From assembly GCA_033439765.1 (NCBI GenBank), contig JAULSN010000003.1, positions 3,534,001-3,598,000 on the forward strand: a stretch of 64,000 nt of DNA, read 5' to 3'. The DNA comes from Lasiosphaeria ovina. Its lineage: Eukaryota; Ascomycota; Sordariomycetes; Sordariales; Lasiosphaeriaceae. Shown one piece after another: positions 30,446 to 41,062 of the stretch (position 1 is its first letter; every line of letters begins with the position of its first letter). A program made the translations under genes and the position numbers. Below the pieces are notes generated by a model, which did no database searches, was not told the DNA's origin, and saw nothing but the letters and a program-made list of their open reading frames with translations.

Positions 30446-33400
30446 GGCGGATGCCGCCGACGCAGGCAAGAAAGCAAAAAAGTGGAGAGGACGCCAACTG
30501 CAGGGAAAACGTTGAAAGCAAATGGAACTGGCCCAAAAACGGAGAAAGATAAGAGACAGGTACCCGAATGTTAAATCCGAAGGGAGCAGCGAGTGGTAGG
30601 TAAATATGGAAAAGGGAGACCAGTCTGGAACGTCGCCCAAAAGAGGGAAGCAAAGGCCCACGTTCAAATAGATCAGGCCCTTACGTAAACTTGTACGGTA
30701 CGAGACGAGCCTTGGTAGGGACTCCGTACGTCACCGCCTTGGGACCTTGGCGTGTTCCAAGGACGAGATTTTCTGCCCAGGCCCGAGGGAAAGGAGGCGT
30801 CCATTGCGGGCAGGTGCGCAGAAAAGGCGTAACAACGTGTCCCCCCGAAAGGGGCTGCGACGAGGTCTCATCTCCTCTCGACGCTAAGCGACGGCAAACC
30901 AATAATGCACCACTCACCTACGCGTCCCGACGGGGTACAAGATTATACTGTGGATCAGGTGGCAAGGCCTAGACCGAGCTCATATTGGCCCGCGGACAAT
31001 CTTTGAGATTGTTTCAGGGAAGATGCCCACGTTGAACGCGGCGCAGTCTTGTCCCTGGCCAGGCGTTACGTGCCAGAAAGGGAAAAGTGGGGTTTGTCAG
31101 ATCTGATGGAGGAAATAACCTTATTTTCAACCTTATTTTCATCCCGCATCCTCGAATTCTGGAATCGCTCTGGTGCCCTCTTTGGACCTTTTCAATGCCC
31201 ACTACTAAACCACGACACCATGTCTCGAGTCGATAGGCTAAAGATAGGCAGTTCGACTTGTTTTACGGAGCCGAGCCACCCCAATGGGCAAGTCGTTTTC
31301 TCCAGCCACTAGCGCCTCCACGGGATTTCAGCTATCACCCCTGCGCGACTGTTGGCCAGTTCGCGCTACAGGGGTCTCGCTGGGGGTCTCACTGGGTTTC
31401 TCGCTGGAGCTTGAAACCTCACGGTATCCGTATTTCACCGCCAGATGAGCAAATTGAGAGAGGAAAAAGTGGCCAAGGATAGAACGCGCGAGAACCCGTC
31501 AATTCCCGTCCCATTCTCGACCTTTTTACACGGTTATATGGTTGGTTTTTGGTAGAGTTGGCAAAACCGGCTTGGCGGTACGAAGCTAGCAAACATTCAG
31601 GGGCTGAGGCGCCTCCACAACACGTGCATACTCTAATTGGCCAGTCTCCTCGTCTAGAAGCCCACGGCTGGAAGCAACCGACGAAGGCGCCACTTTAGCC
31701 TGAAATCCGCGAATGACCCAGCGCCGCGGATGTCCCAGGCTTAAACCTATCATGGCGGCAAGCACTTGGCAGCAGCGAAATGGGCTGAGGCATTTCCGGA
31801 ACGGATGTTCGCGGCCAGTTAGGGAAGTGACCGAAGAACAAACATTGTCATCACTGGAACCCAACACCCAGATCAGCTGGATCTTAATCGATGTTTGGTT
31901 TTTAAGGATTTACCTATTCCTACCGTTGCCAACAGCAGGTCCTATAGTAGTCGAGGTGGTTTGTAAGCGAATATCGCGATACTTGAGCGCTTTAGGTCCA
32001 GAAAACAGGGAGGTTTGTTTAAAGTCGTTGATCGTCGACCGCAGCGTTAATCGTCAACAGACTGGATCCCAGTGTGGGCCTGGGTGGGGGTCCAGCCAGA
32101 TTCTCCACCCGAACCCCGAACATCGTGGCACTGTCAACGTCTTGGATTCATCTTTCTCCTTAATTTACTTCCTATCTTTTTCTCTTCAACTTTGCACTAT
32201 TTTTAGCGACATGCATTCACTTTGTCGCTACTTACTACTTGATTAGGAAACACGATGGCATTGTCAAACGTTACGCATCTCTACAAGGTATTCTTGATAA
32301 GGCTGTCTGGCTCGCATTCGGTTACCGGATGCTGCGGTCTAATCCCTGGGCAATGCAACAAGATCGGCCAAGGGTTGGAGATCTAGTCACAGGCCAACCA
32401 TAAATGTGTTCCCTGCAGGTCAGCTCAGCATCGTCATCAAGCACTCGTCATCAAGGAGGCTGATGCAAGTGTCAGCTGGTTCTGACCTTGTCAGGTACAC
32501 GGTCTGAATGGATATCACCGTCGTAATCGATTGCTTGAAGGGCTTGCTTTGCATTATCGAACTGTTAATGATCAAGACAAACCAGAGTTTCCATTCGTTG
32601 TTCTGAGTTACGCGTACTGGCAGCAAGGATAGAGAGAGTCCCGCCCCATCCGAACGCCGCCGTCGGGATCTCAATGCCGCCGACGGGGCGGCGACCGGGC
32701 CTCAATACCGCCGAGGTCGCATCGGTACTGCGTTTCTATAACTTCCCGACTAGAGAATCTCCAATGACCACAATATAATGCAAATATCAAGTAATCTTCC
32801 ATGTTCTCCGCGTTGGACGGCATCTGTTTCCAAAGGCTGCCATGTATCCCTTCTGATGCCAGTTTGGCGCCTGCATTCTCTTCTTGTAGAGATCAATTCT
32901 TTTGAAGAAATCCCCCGAGTCTCTTAATTTTTTTGCTATCTCTTCTCATCTGTTATTGGCTCAGATCGATTTTGCGGTTCGGGTCAGCCGGCATCAGAAC
33001 GGATGGCTCGTCACCTACCAAAACTTGGCACTGACTGCTGCGGCGCTGCGGCCCCATAACGACTCAACAGTGATATTACTTTGAGACAACCAAGAAACGA
33101 TCCTCTTACCTTGCTGTAGTGGAGAGAGAATAAATTTTGGACGCAGTATCTTGAGGTTGGCAAGATGACTTGACGTTTCAGAGTTATAAATCCTTATACT
33201 ACTTCACCTAAGATTATTATCATGCATCTCCCCTTTCTATATATGCAAGCGGCAAGTAATATGTAGATAATCACCCCTCGTCTTCAACGGTGATGAAACA
33301 AGGCTGCTGCGGGCAAGATATTGGCGGTTTCGGACCGAGAGATTGCCAAAGACCTACCGGGGCGCTTTCGAGATACTATCCTCACACCCCAGTGGCCCAA

Positions 33401-34440
33401 GAATCTTGGTACCCATCGGGGTGGTGAGGCAGTGCGGCTGCGCGCCAGGGCATTGCGTAGGTACCCAGTGCATTCTATTCTTTGACATAATTACCATCAA
33501 TTTATCGCCGGAGTGATGAATTAAAGGCATGCTCTTCCCGTCGTAATTCAACGAAACAACCCTACTAGGAACGGAATATGTACTTCGTGGAGAGACCACC
33601 AAGTGCAACATTCAGGAGAGACAAAATTATTGCACGCTCGAGGGGTTATCACAGCTATTCATTGTTGAGATGAGCCCAGCGTATTGTATTCTCAGAACAC
33701 ACCGGGGCGCGGGCTTCGGTGGCTACTGTGACGTTGGCCTGTCGTCGTTTATATAGATCGAGAGCTGCGAGTGGCTACGGGATGTAGCTAATATTCTATC
33801 TGTTGTGAATCTACTTTGGTAAGGGCCTCTTTATATGAAACTACCTTTTTTTATTAATGAATTTAAGCTAGCCCGGTAATTAAAATTACTTCTTTATGTA
33901 TTACGAGTCTCTGAAAGAAACTATTTTCAGACCTTTCCCCCTCTTTTGGGTATAAATTGTTTAACGGTTCGAAAAGGCACAGGATAAACCTGAGCTGCCA
34001 GCTACGTTATGTTGCGCCCATATGAATAACCAGCAAGGGAACAGCATCCTGCCATACCACCATGCACGCCGGTTCTGGATTTACTCTCAGAACCTCCCCC
34101 CTCTTCAACAATGAGACAATAGGTTAAGCGGGAGGTCAGTTCTCAGTAACATGCCTCTTTTACATTCAATTCTGGCTTAGATGGCATACGTGCTTATAGG
34201 TAGGCTGTCAGACGTCAGCTGACTGCCGGCGCATGCGAATTCTGGTGGCGGAGATGGAGGGCAAGACCATCGCCACGCTACCACCATCTGTTAATTCTCG
34301 ATCGAAAGATACAAGCAATGGTATCATCTTCGAATCCTTTGCATTTCTGGCTAGGTCGCTCGATTCTCCAGTCCAGAAGCCTAAGAGTCTGTTTGTGTGG
34401 AACCGCACTTGGGGAATGGCGGCCTTCAAAGGACTAGGAA

Positions 34441-34570
34441 ATCTCGTATTCGCATCGCACGGCTTATTCTGTCTGCGCGACCATCAGCATCTCGCTTTCG
34501 CATCGCAGGTTTTCTGTCTGCACGACCATCAGAATCTCGCATTCGCATCATAGGGCTTCTGCCTCTGCCC
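34441..34570. repeat. Minisatellite of about 45-48 bp, roughly 2.7 units
   Basis: Units start with ATCTCG-ATTCGCATCGCA and contain TTCTGTCTGC-CGACCATCAG. The first unit is 34441-34488, the second 34489-34533, and the third is partial. Units differ by substitutions and a 3-nt length change. Confidence 0.8.
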
Positions 34571-35536
34571 ATACATTCGGCAGCCGTGGAGGACCCGTCG
34601 GAGGATGCGGCGCAGCAAATGAAACCGTGTTACATTCTGCGGACGATGGCCCCGTACGGTGGGCCAATGCCTGCCCTTGGGGCTGCTGCGTTGCCTGAAT
34701 ACTACAATAACTAGCGCGGAGCGGATCGGGAGAGATGCCCCTCATTGGCAGGTACGATGGGGATGACTCTTGCAGCTCTGGATCGAGCCCCGGGTTATGG
34801 GGTGCTCATACTGCGCAACCCCACGTCGCTCGCCTTATTGGGTCGAGTGGCTCTTGCCAGTTCGTGGGGCTTGGCTTGTATGGCAGTTTGATTGGCTTTG
34901 GAGCCCGGATTCATTCGGGAGCTGAAGTTTTGGCTGGGTTGGGCATCCGTCATCCAGTGCCCAGCGCCCCGCGTCGAGCGTGAGGCCTCATGCCCGTGAG
35001 GCCGTACAACGGCGGCCTCACCGAAAGACCTCAGCGGCGCAGATTGCCGCACGACCTTGCGGCATGCTAGGCAACCTTTTGCTTAAATTAGAACTAATCC
35101 TCTCCTCTCTCTTTCTTGAACACACTGCCATAAACCCCCCATTTATTCTTAGTTTGTATTTCCCGGTGCACCGCAATACCGAGTGCGGCACATGCAATCC
35201 AGTACTTGACGCCCAAACACCAGCTACCTACCTTGGCTACCTTCGTCCTCACTTCAGTCAGATGACGCAGACCTGTGCGACAGCCGGCCTTTTTTCTGCC
35301 TGATTGCCTAGGCATGGACGGCCAGTCCAGCAACTGGTGAGTAATTCTTGTCTTCCACCATTCCCGCAACCGCCCAACTGCATACGTAAAGTTACGAGGA
35401 CTGGGCGCAACCAGCGTAACTTGTTGTCAAAACAAGCTTTCCGCGTCTATGTCTGCACTCGAGAACCCTCTCGGCGACAGTGTGGAGTTTCAGGATCCGC
35501 TGCTCCGGCAGCGGTGAGCGGCCAGATCCCTGGCCA

Positions 35537-35644
35537 GCATCAGAGAGCGCCCCCTCTCAGGACTCAAAAAGACATGGCACAAGGGGATCAACGAGCATTC
35601 GGTCCCCTGCTCAATCAAGCATCAGAGAGCGCCCCCTCTCAGGA
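35537..35644. repeat. Direct repeat of 27 bp, two copies 81 bp apart
   Basis: AGCATCAGAGAGCGCCCCCTCTCAGGA occurs at 35537-35563 and 35618-35644 (exact length 27; the following base differs). The spacer also has short similar words. Confidence 0.75.
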
Positions 35645-36555
35645 TTCACAGGACATGCCAGCCAGGACCACAGGCTGTGTGGGGGCACGTCCGTGCTCAG
35701 GATTCCGGGATTCCCAGGACTCCGAGGACTTTGCGCTTGAGGCCAGAGTCGATTGCCATTAGCAATCTGCTCGCTTCAGGTGCATCTCTTGACCGTCCGG
35801 TCTTGAGAGGACTGAACTATCCGTCCGGATGGTTCAGAATGGGCAAACATTGAATCTGATTCGAGTCTCCACGGACTCGTCAAAGGCTAACCAATAACCA
35901 TCACGTAAGAATTTCGTTACCCCATTCAATTTGGATTGAAAGCACATCCCATCACCCCCGCTGGATCATAATCACTTCTTGGGGGCTATCTTGGCGCTTC
36001 TTCTGTTGGTCCTGTTTGATGAGGTGGCAGTCGCGAGATCTAATGAGCTGAGGGTCCAGCGGCCTTATGTTTCCTAGTCCGTGATATTAACTTCCACAGC
36101 ACCACCTAGCTAGCAACCCATGTAACCCTTTGCTTTTCCCTTCATTCCTTCTCACCCCGCTGCACTCATACCAGCCTCCTGTGCTTACATTGCTTATAGT
36201 TTTCTACTTACTCGATTGAGCACGATGTTGCTGAAGATCCGACCGAGCCCGCCGCTCCCGTTCCCGCATCACAAGACTCCAAAACACTCACTGGACTGAA
36301 TGATTCCTAGACATGCCCCATGTTGCAACCCCCATTCGCTATCGAACAGCCAGCTATTTACCTCTTCTGCATCCCCTTGCTAACAATCGATCTGACTAGG
36401 TTCGATAACCACCCCACATCCCTCTCACCTCCCACCGAGTATAGCCAGGTTGGTTTGGAAACCCATGCATGGGATTTTGGTATGTTACTCTCCCCTTAAC
36501 TCTCCTACCTACCCTGCACCTACTCTAACTAATCCACATAAAGCTCAAATCTCGT

Positions 36556-37278
36556 ATGCTAATCTGTTTTGGTACCACGCAAGGAAAAGTCTGGGATAGT
36601 CCTGTCCAAGAAGTAGTAGCAACGCTACCATCTCCAGTCGTTTCCTCCTCCCAGTCTCCAGACTCCCAGTCGACTCCGCCTAGAAACACCTACCAAGATT
36701 TCGCCACCCACACACCAGCCGGTTCTCAGGATGAGGACTTCCCTGAGGCAAGCCAGCAGCAGCAGCCTCAGCGGGCCTCTCGTGGAAGACCCATCATCAC
36801 ATGTCCTTATGCACTGCTATCAGGCTGTCAGTTCACAACCAGGCAGCGGCGTGACCTGGGCCGGCACGTCGACTCGGTGCACAGGAAGCTGATGTTGTTC
36901 TTCTGTCAAGATCCGAACTGCCCCCGCAGCGCCGGCGGCGGCGACGGCTGGTCCCGCAAAGACCTTCGAGATAGGCACCAGAAGCTACGGCACAGCTTCG
37001 GCCATGCTCGGCGGCAGGGGCAAGAGCAGGGGCGTGATACGGGGGCGGCCGGGAGCGAGGAGGAGGAAGACAACAGCGACGAGACCGAGACAGCGCAGGA
37101 AGATGACCTGGTCTGTCAGGTCCGCGAGGAGCGGAGACTGCGCCTCAAGCTCGAGAAGGAGCTCGAAGATTTGCGGAAGCGATCCGACGAGGTCCAGAGG
37201 CGCGCCGACGAGAAGGAGGAGATCCTCAACAGGATCCTTCTAGGCAAGCTGAAGTTCCAGGGGCTCGACAGGCTTTGA
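36556..37278 (+). CDS. Zinc-finger-like protein with C-terminal coiled coil; 5' end uncertain
   Basis: The open frame gives 240 residues. A central region shows C2H2-type spacing: CPYALLSGCQFTTRQRRDLGRHVDSVH, followed by FFCQDPNCPRSAGGGDGWSRKD and RHQKLRH, i.e. two Cys-pair/His-pair units. This points to a nuclear, probably DNA-binding protein. It is followed by an acidic patch (SEEEEDNSDETE) and a Lys/Glu heptad coiled coil to the C terminus (RRLRLKLEKELEDLRKRSDEV). The Met at 36556 may not be the true start: an acceptor (CGCAAG) lies near 36585, and an upstream exon ending at 36480 (THAWDFG) splices in frame into GKVWDSP. The first exon could not be fixed with confidence. Such Cys2His2-plus-coiled-coil proteins are abundant and mostly uncharacterised in Sordariomycetes. 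Confidence 0.6.
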   Translation: MLICFGTTQGKVWDSPVQEVVATLPSPVVSSSQSPDSQSTPPRNTYQDFATHTPAGSQDEDFPEASQQQQPQRASRGRPIITCPYALLSGCQFTTRQRRDLGRHVDSVHRKLMLFFCQDPNCPRSAGGGDGWSRKDLRDRHQKLRHSFGHARRQGQEQGRDTGAAGSEEEEDNSDETETAQEDDLVCQVREERRLRLKLEKELEDLRKRSDEVQRRADEKEEILNRILLGKLKFQGLDRL

Positions 37279-37929
37279 CGTAGCGGCAAATTTCCAGGAG
37301 CCAGTCATCCCAGAGGAAACCACCGCAGGAAACCCAACACGGATACGAGGTTGTTCAAGGATTTTTCATATCCCTGTGTTTGTCAGCTAATAACTACCGC
37401 GACGCCTGGTCCGTTGCCCTTTCCCCTTTTGCCCCTTGTTTTTCTATTTTCATCACGGTTCTTTTGGCACTCACTTGGGCGATGACGAATAATAGGAGTT
37501 TGGCGAGCTGGATTTGGAATCATGTTCCTAATTTGCTATGATTGTGTAGCATATCATTCAGCGAACTGTGTGCCTTTCAGCTTCAATCTCATTTTGCTCT
37601 GGCGCAAGGCCGGCATCCATTAACAATACTTTCTTTCAGGTTCATGGCTCCTTCCTTTTAGTGCGGGCGAAGAGTTTAACTGCCTCCCGATTCTCTTCAC
37701 GAGCAGGTCTCTCTGAGATCAGATAGATTTCGCCACCTGATCGTCATCTCCCACCGACACCTCGCCTATCAGTAGTCGTTCGACGACCCCTAACCACAAC
37801 CTCCGCCCCCGGAAACTTATCGTGGCCGCTCATGCGATAAGCGCAGTATACACTATACAGCGGATACCAGTGGAATTGCTCCGTCCAGCGGCATTCCGAT
37901 GATAATTATTGAGTAAGTAAAATTTTCCT
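37279..37929. other. Intergenic region
   Basis: About 650 bp with the 3' UTR of the zinc-finger-like gene and no other supported feature. Confidence 0.45.
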
Positions 37930-38645
37930 TCAAATCTTAACGTCAGAAATCTTAAAGCCGCCCGGGCACAGCCGCTGAAAGATCTCGGCCGGGTCGTACT
38001 TGCGCGCAGCCTCCCTGATCTTGCCGACGTTCTCCACTCCGTAGCTCTCGAGCACGCGCTGCGACTTGTCGGCGTAGTTGAGGTACGTCCAGTCGTAGGC
38101 AGGCGGCTTCTCGATTCCGTCGACGTTGGCGTAGAGGGTGACGACGACAACGTCCATGAAATCGGGCATGTGGGTGAAGATGCACACGAGGTTGCTCGCC
38201 GGGTCGGCGCGCACGCCGTCGGTAAAGGCCACAAACGCGTCGATGGCGTCTGGGATGACCTGCTTAGGGAAGATGGTCATGCCTCCCCAAACAGCCGAGC
38301 ATTCGATGGCAGTCATGGTGAAGCGCGTGGCAATGCCAAAGTTGTTGGACCCGCCCTTGAGCGCCCGGAAAAGGTCGGCGTGTTCATCTGCCGTGGCCGT
38401 CACGACGCGCCGATGTTGTTGGAACCGGTCCAGTTGGTGTGGCCGCCGCTGCGCACCGCAAAGGGCTGCTCCGCGGCGACGAGCGCCTTGACCGCTGCCG
38501 AAACCTCGTCTGTTGACCGCGGGCGCACGATGCACGCTGGCCACAGCTTGGCACTGTTGGACCAGTATGAGTCCAGGCGTCGTACTCGGCGTCAGTAGGC
38601 ACCGGGATTTGTGACTGCAGGCCAGACACCTTGTTGGTGCCTTGG
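37930..38645 (-). pseudogene. Remnant of a berberine-bridge-enzyme-type FAD-linked oxidoreductase
   Basis: The family consists of secreted flavoproteins with bicovalent FAD, common in secondary metabolism. Pieces recognised, 5' to 3' on the minus strand: an N-terminal fragment (IPVPTDAEYDAW) and then, in another frame, WSNSAKLWPACIVRPRSTDE and FAVRSGGHTNWTGSNNIG, which is the flavin-binding block with the His of SGGH. The sequence jumps directly to VVTATADEHADLFRALKGGS-NNFGIATRF, so about 80-100 residues that normally contain the second flavin Cys are missing. Later, PPAYDW is joined to TYLNYADKSQRVLESYG (the BBE C-terminal motif), so a further piece of the substrate domain is missing. Frameshifts plus two internal deletions and no signal peptide make it a wreck. 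The coordinates are approximate. Confidence 0.78.
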
Positions 38646-39060
38646 ATTGTGGACCGTCTCCCTCGGGCTCCTCCACTACGCCACCCTTCTCATCAAATAA
38701 AAGTTTTAAGCGGTGTAAACGGCCGGCACCGAAGGACTCCTAGCTGATCCACAACCCATTGGCATCCACCCAGTCCGCTATGAATGGAGACTTGGCCCCT
38801 GTGATTCTGCTTCTGACGCCCTCTGAGCAATGGCATTCTGGTCGAAAGATGCATATGCATCCAAAAACTACCAGGGAGCTTGGCAGCCGATTCCACGCAC
38901 CTTTGCGCCATCTCCACTATGAAATATAACGGTTGAGGATCCCCATCAAAGTCTGCCGCCAGAGGTGGTAATCAGAGTGTCGATCTCTTCAGATTCCGAA
39001 AGCTCTTGCCACTTCTCGACGGGGTGCAACACGGTCCCCGAGTCTTCAGTGTCGTTCCCA

Positions 39061-39126
<66 letters not shown>
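39061..39126. repeat. TTGCCG hexanucleotide microsatellite (11 perfect units)
   Basis: Eleven uninterrupted copies of TTGCCG, followed by a 1-nt-shifted partial unit. It lies in non-coding DNA between the two pseudogenes and resembles in structure the TTGCTG run at 16909. Confidence 0.95.
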
Positions 39127-39127
<1 letters not shown>

Positions 39128-39315
39128 GCCGTTGCCAGAGTAGCTACCCGGCCAGGTTGGCAGGGTTAGCAGCTCATGTATATAGGCCAATGCCTGCGGG
39201 TTTGCTTCCCCCAGTGCTGCGAGAATTTTGGGGCTCCTTGGACTTTGAAAGTGCCAGTCTTATTAGAGACTTCAACTAGTCTAACACGGCGGTGCTCTGA
39301 GGTGATTGATCTAGA

Positions 39316-40353
39316 ATGGCTGCCATCGTCAACGGAGTCCCGGTGACTATCGCGCCCACTGAGGGCTACGTGGTCGACTTCGACCATCCGCAGCAAAACA
39401 GCTTGATCCAGGCATACTGGCTCTTCAGCGTGGGGAACTTTCTTGCGTTTATCTTTATGCTCCAGCGGGTTTATGTAAAGCTTGTCATCCAGCGGCGAGT
39501 ACAAATAGAAGATGGTAAGTCAGTCTGTATCCACAACTTCAGTAGGCATTGGCGCCAGGCTGGACGACTAGATTTTCTGACATGTCCTTTTCGGGGTTCA
39601 ACAGTCTGTCTCGGGGTTGCATATGCAGGTTGTTTTCAGCAAAGCTTGCAAAAGGCTAGGGAATGGCGCACTTCCCCTTGGGGCCGACGGGGGGATCGAC
39701 GCCAAGTTCGAGGCTTGTCAAAGCTGACATTTGAGTGCTGGAATCCAGATCTTCTCGACAGTTCTTGAGTCGCTGAGACTTCGCATGTTCACCACACCTC
39801 TGTATTCCAGGAATGCCTAACCCGGGATTAGGAGAATTAGATGATGCTGACACTCGGTACCAGGAGACTTTGTTCGGGGATTATGGGGGTACACGGCTAG
39901 GAGATGTCTCAGCAAGTTCATGCTCTTTATGCAGTCGCTGTACCAGCTGCCGACCCTCTATAACTAAATCCAGTGCGGCGAAAAGCTCTACCAGCGCCTA
40001 GCACCGCAGTGGTGGTTCCAGGTCATGGTTTGGAGCGTTATATTCGTCGTGGTATGCTCGTCCGTGGCCATCATGTTCGCCGCCATCTTTGCATGTCAGC
40101 CAGTTGCGGCCGCTTGGGACCTCACCGTCACCGAGTTCACATGCATCAATCGTGTGGCCTTATACGAAGCCACGGCCATCATAGGTGCCGTCACTGACTT
40201 GCTCGTCTTGGCTGTGCCAGTCCCCATTGTCGTCACGCTGTAGATCACGACGCGGCTGAAGATTGGGCTGACTGGCTTGTTCAGTATTGGTGCGATGTGG
40301 TGTCAGCTGCTCGTCGCTGTTGTCGTCGGCTCCAGAACTGACAGCTTTTGGAA
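39316..40353 (+). pseudogene. Remnant of a SAT4/rhodopsin-like fungal integral membrane protein
   Basis: The family has seven spans and includes PTH11-like receptors. The first exon (39316-39513) starts MAAIVNGVPVTIAPTEGYVVDF and has a first span followed by RVYVKLVIQRRVQIEDG and a good donor (GGTAAGT). Recognisable sequence returns at about 40000: QWWFQVMVWSVIFVVVCSSVA, IFACQPVAAAWD, CINRVALYEATAIIGAVTDLLVLAVPVPIVVTL. There the frame hits TAG (40241-40243) and continues as ITTRLKIGLTGLFSIGAM, the conserved sequence after span 6. The stop stands where the family usually has Gln, so CAG to TAG (a RIP-type change) is likely. Another in-frame stop lies near 39965. Spans 2-3 and 7 are not identifiable. 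Coordinates are approximate. Confidence 0.75.
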
Positions 40354-41062
40354 GATGACATCCAGCCCGCCAAGAAGAGTCTTGAAAAGGCTATCATCCT
40401 CCAAACAAGAACCGCGATGGTGACGAAAGAGCATCGGCGATTGAGGCTGGAGAGGCCGACCGGTGAACGTGTCCGAGACGTTTCATTCTTTTGTTTTGTA
40501 CCTCTGCATATAAATAAGGACCCGAAGCCTTGTGCGTATTCGTAAAGAAGCCACGGCGATGATTAATGAGTTGAGTCTGGGACTCAACAGGGGTCGTGGA
40601 CAGTGGTTGGAGTCACATTCCGTTTGTAAATTATACCAGAATTTTTTGTGTCAGCGTGGGAATCTTTAAAATGACCTAAGACTGTAGCCGAGAAAGCCGC
40701 AAGTAAAAGGGCCAGAAAGATGTCAAAGACCACAGCGGCTTGAAGCTATTCGCGAGACGATGTAAATAAAGTTGGTTCGATTGAAGCGTCGTATGTGATT
40801 GCCGACGTGAAAGAGTCAAAGCGGCTTGGCAGGGTTAGGGTCTTCGCTGGGTTTTAAACTTCCTGCCAAGACTGCCAGGTGGTTGAGACTCGAGATTCCC
40901 CCATTTCCTCCCGTCCAAGTCCACCTCAACTCTGGAGTCACTCACGTCCGTAATGCTGGTGCAGCCCCTATCAGACCAATTCCAATGACATTTCTCTCCC
41001 CTCCACCTTGAGCCTATTACTGCCTTAAATACTTGCCAATTTTGTGACTGCGACGGGATCGC
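40354..41062. promoter_or_regulatory. Region upstream of glycosylasparaginase
   Basis: About 700 bp with no supported gene, taken as the end of the SAT4-like wreck and the promoter of the next gene. Confidence 0.4.

Larger units (their letters stand above)
30446..36319. other. Gene-poor region, about 5.9 kb
   Basis: No protein family could be recognised in either strand; all open frames are under 180 codons and without conserved motifs. AT-rich pockets alternate with GC-rich blocks (for example 33.6-34.1 kb against 32.6-32.7 kb). Short tandem repeats occur at 34441-34570 and direct repeats at 35537-35644. No tRNA or rRNA was found by eye. The region may contain old, mutated mobile-element sequence, but no ends were identified. 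Confidence 0.5.
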
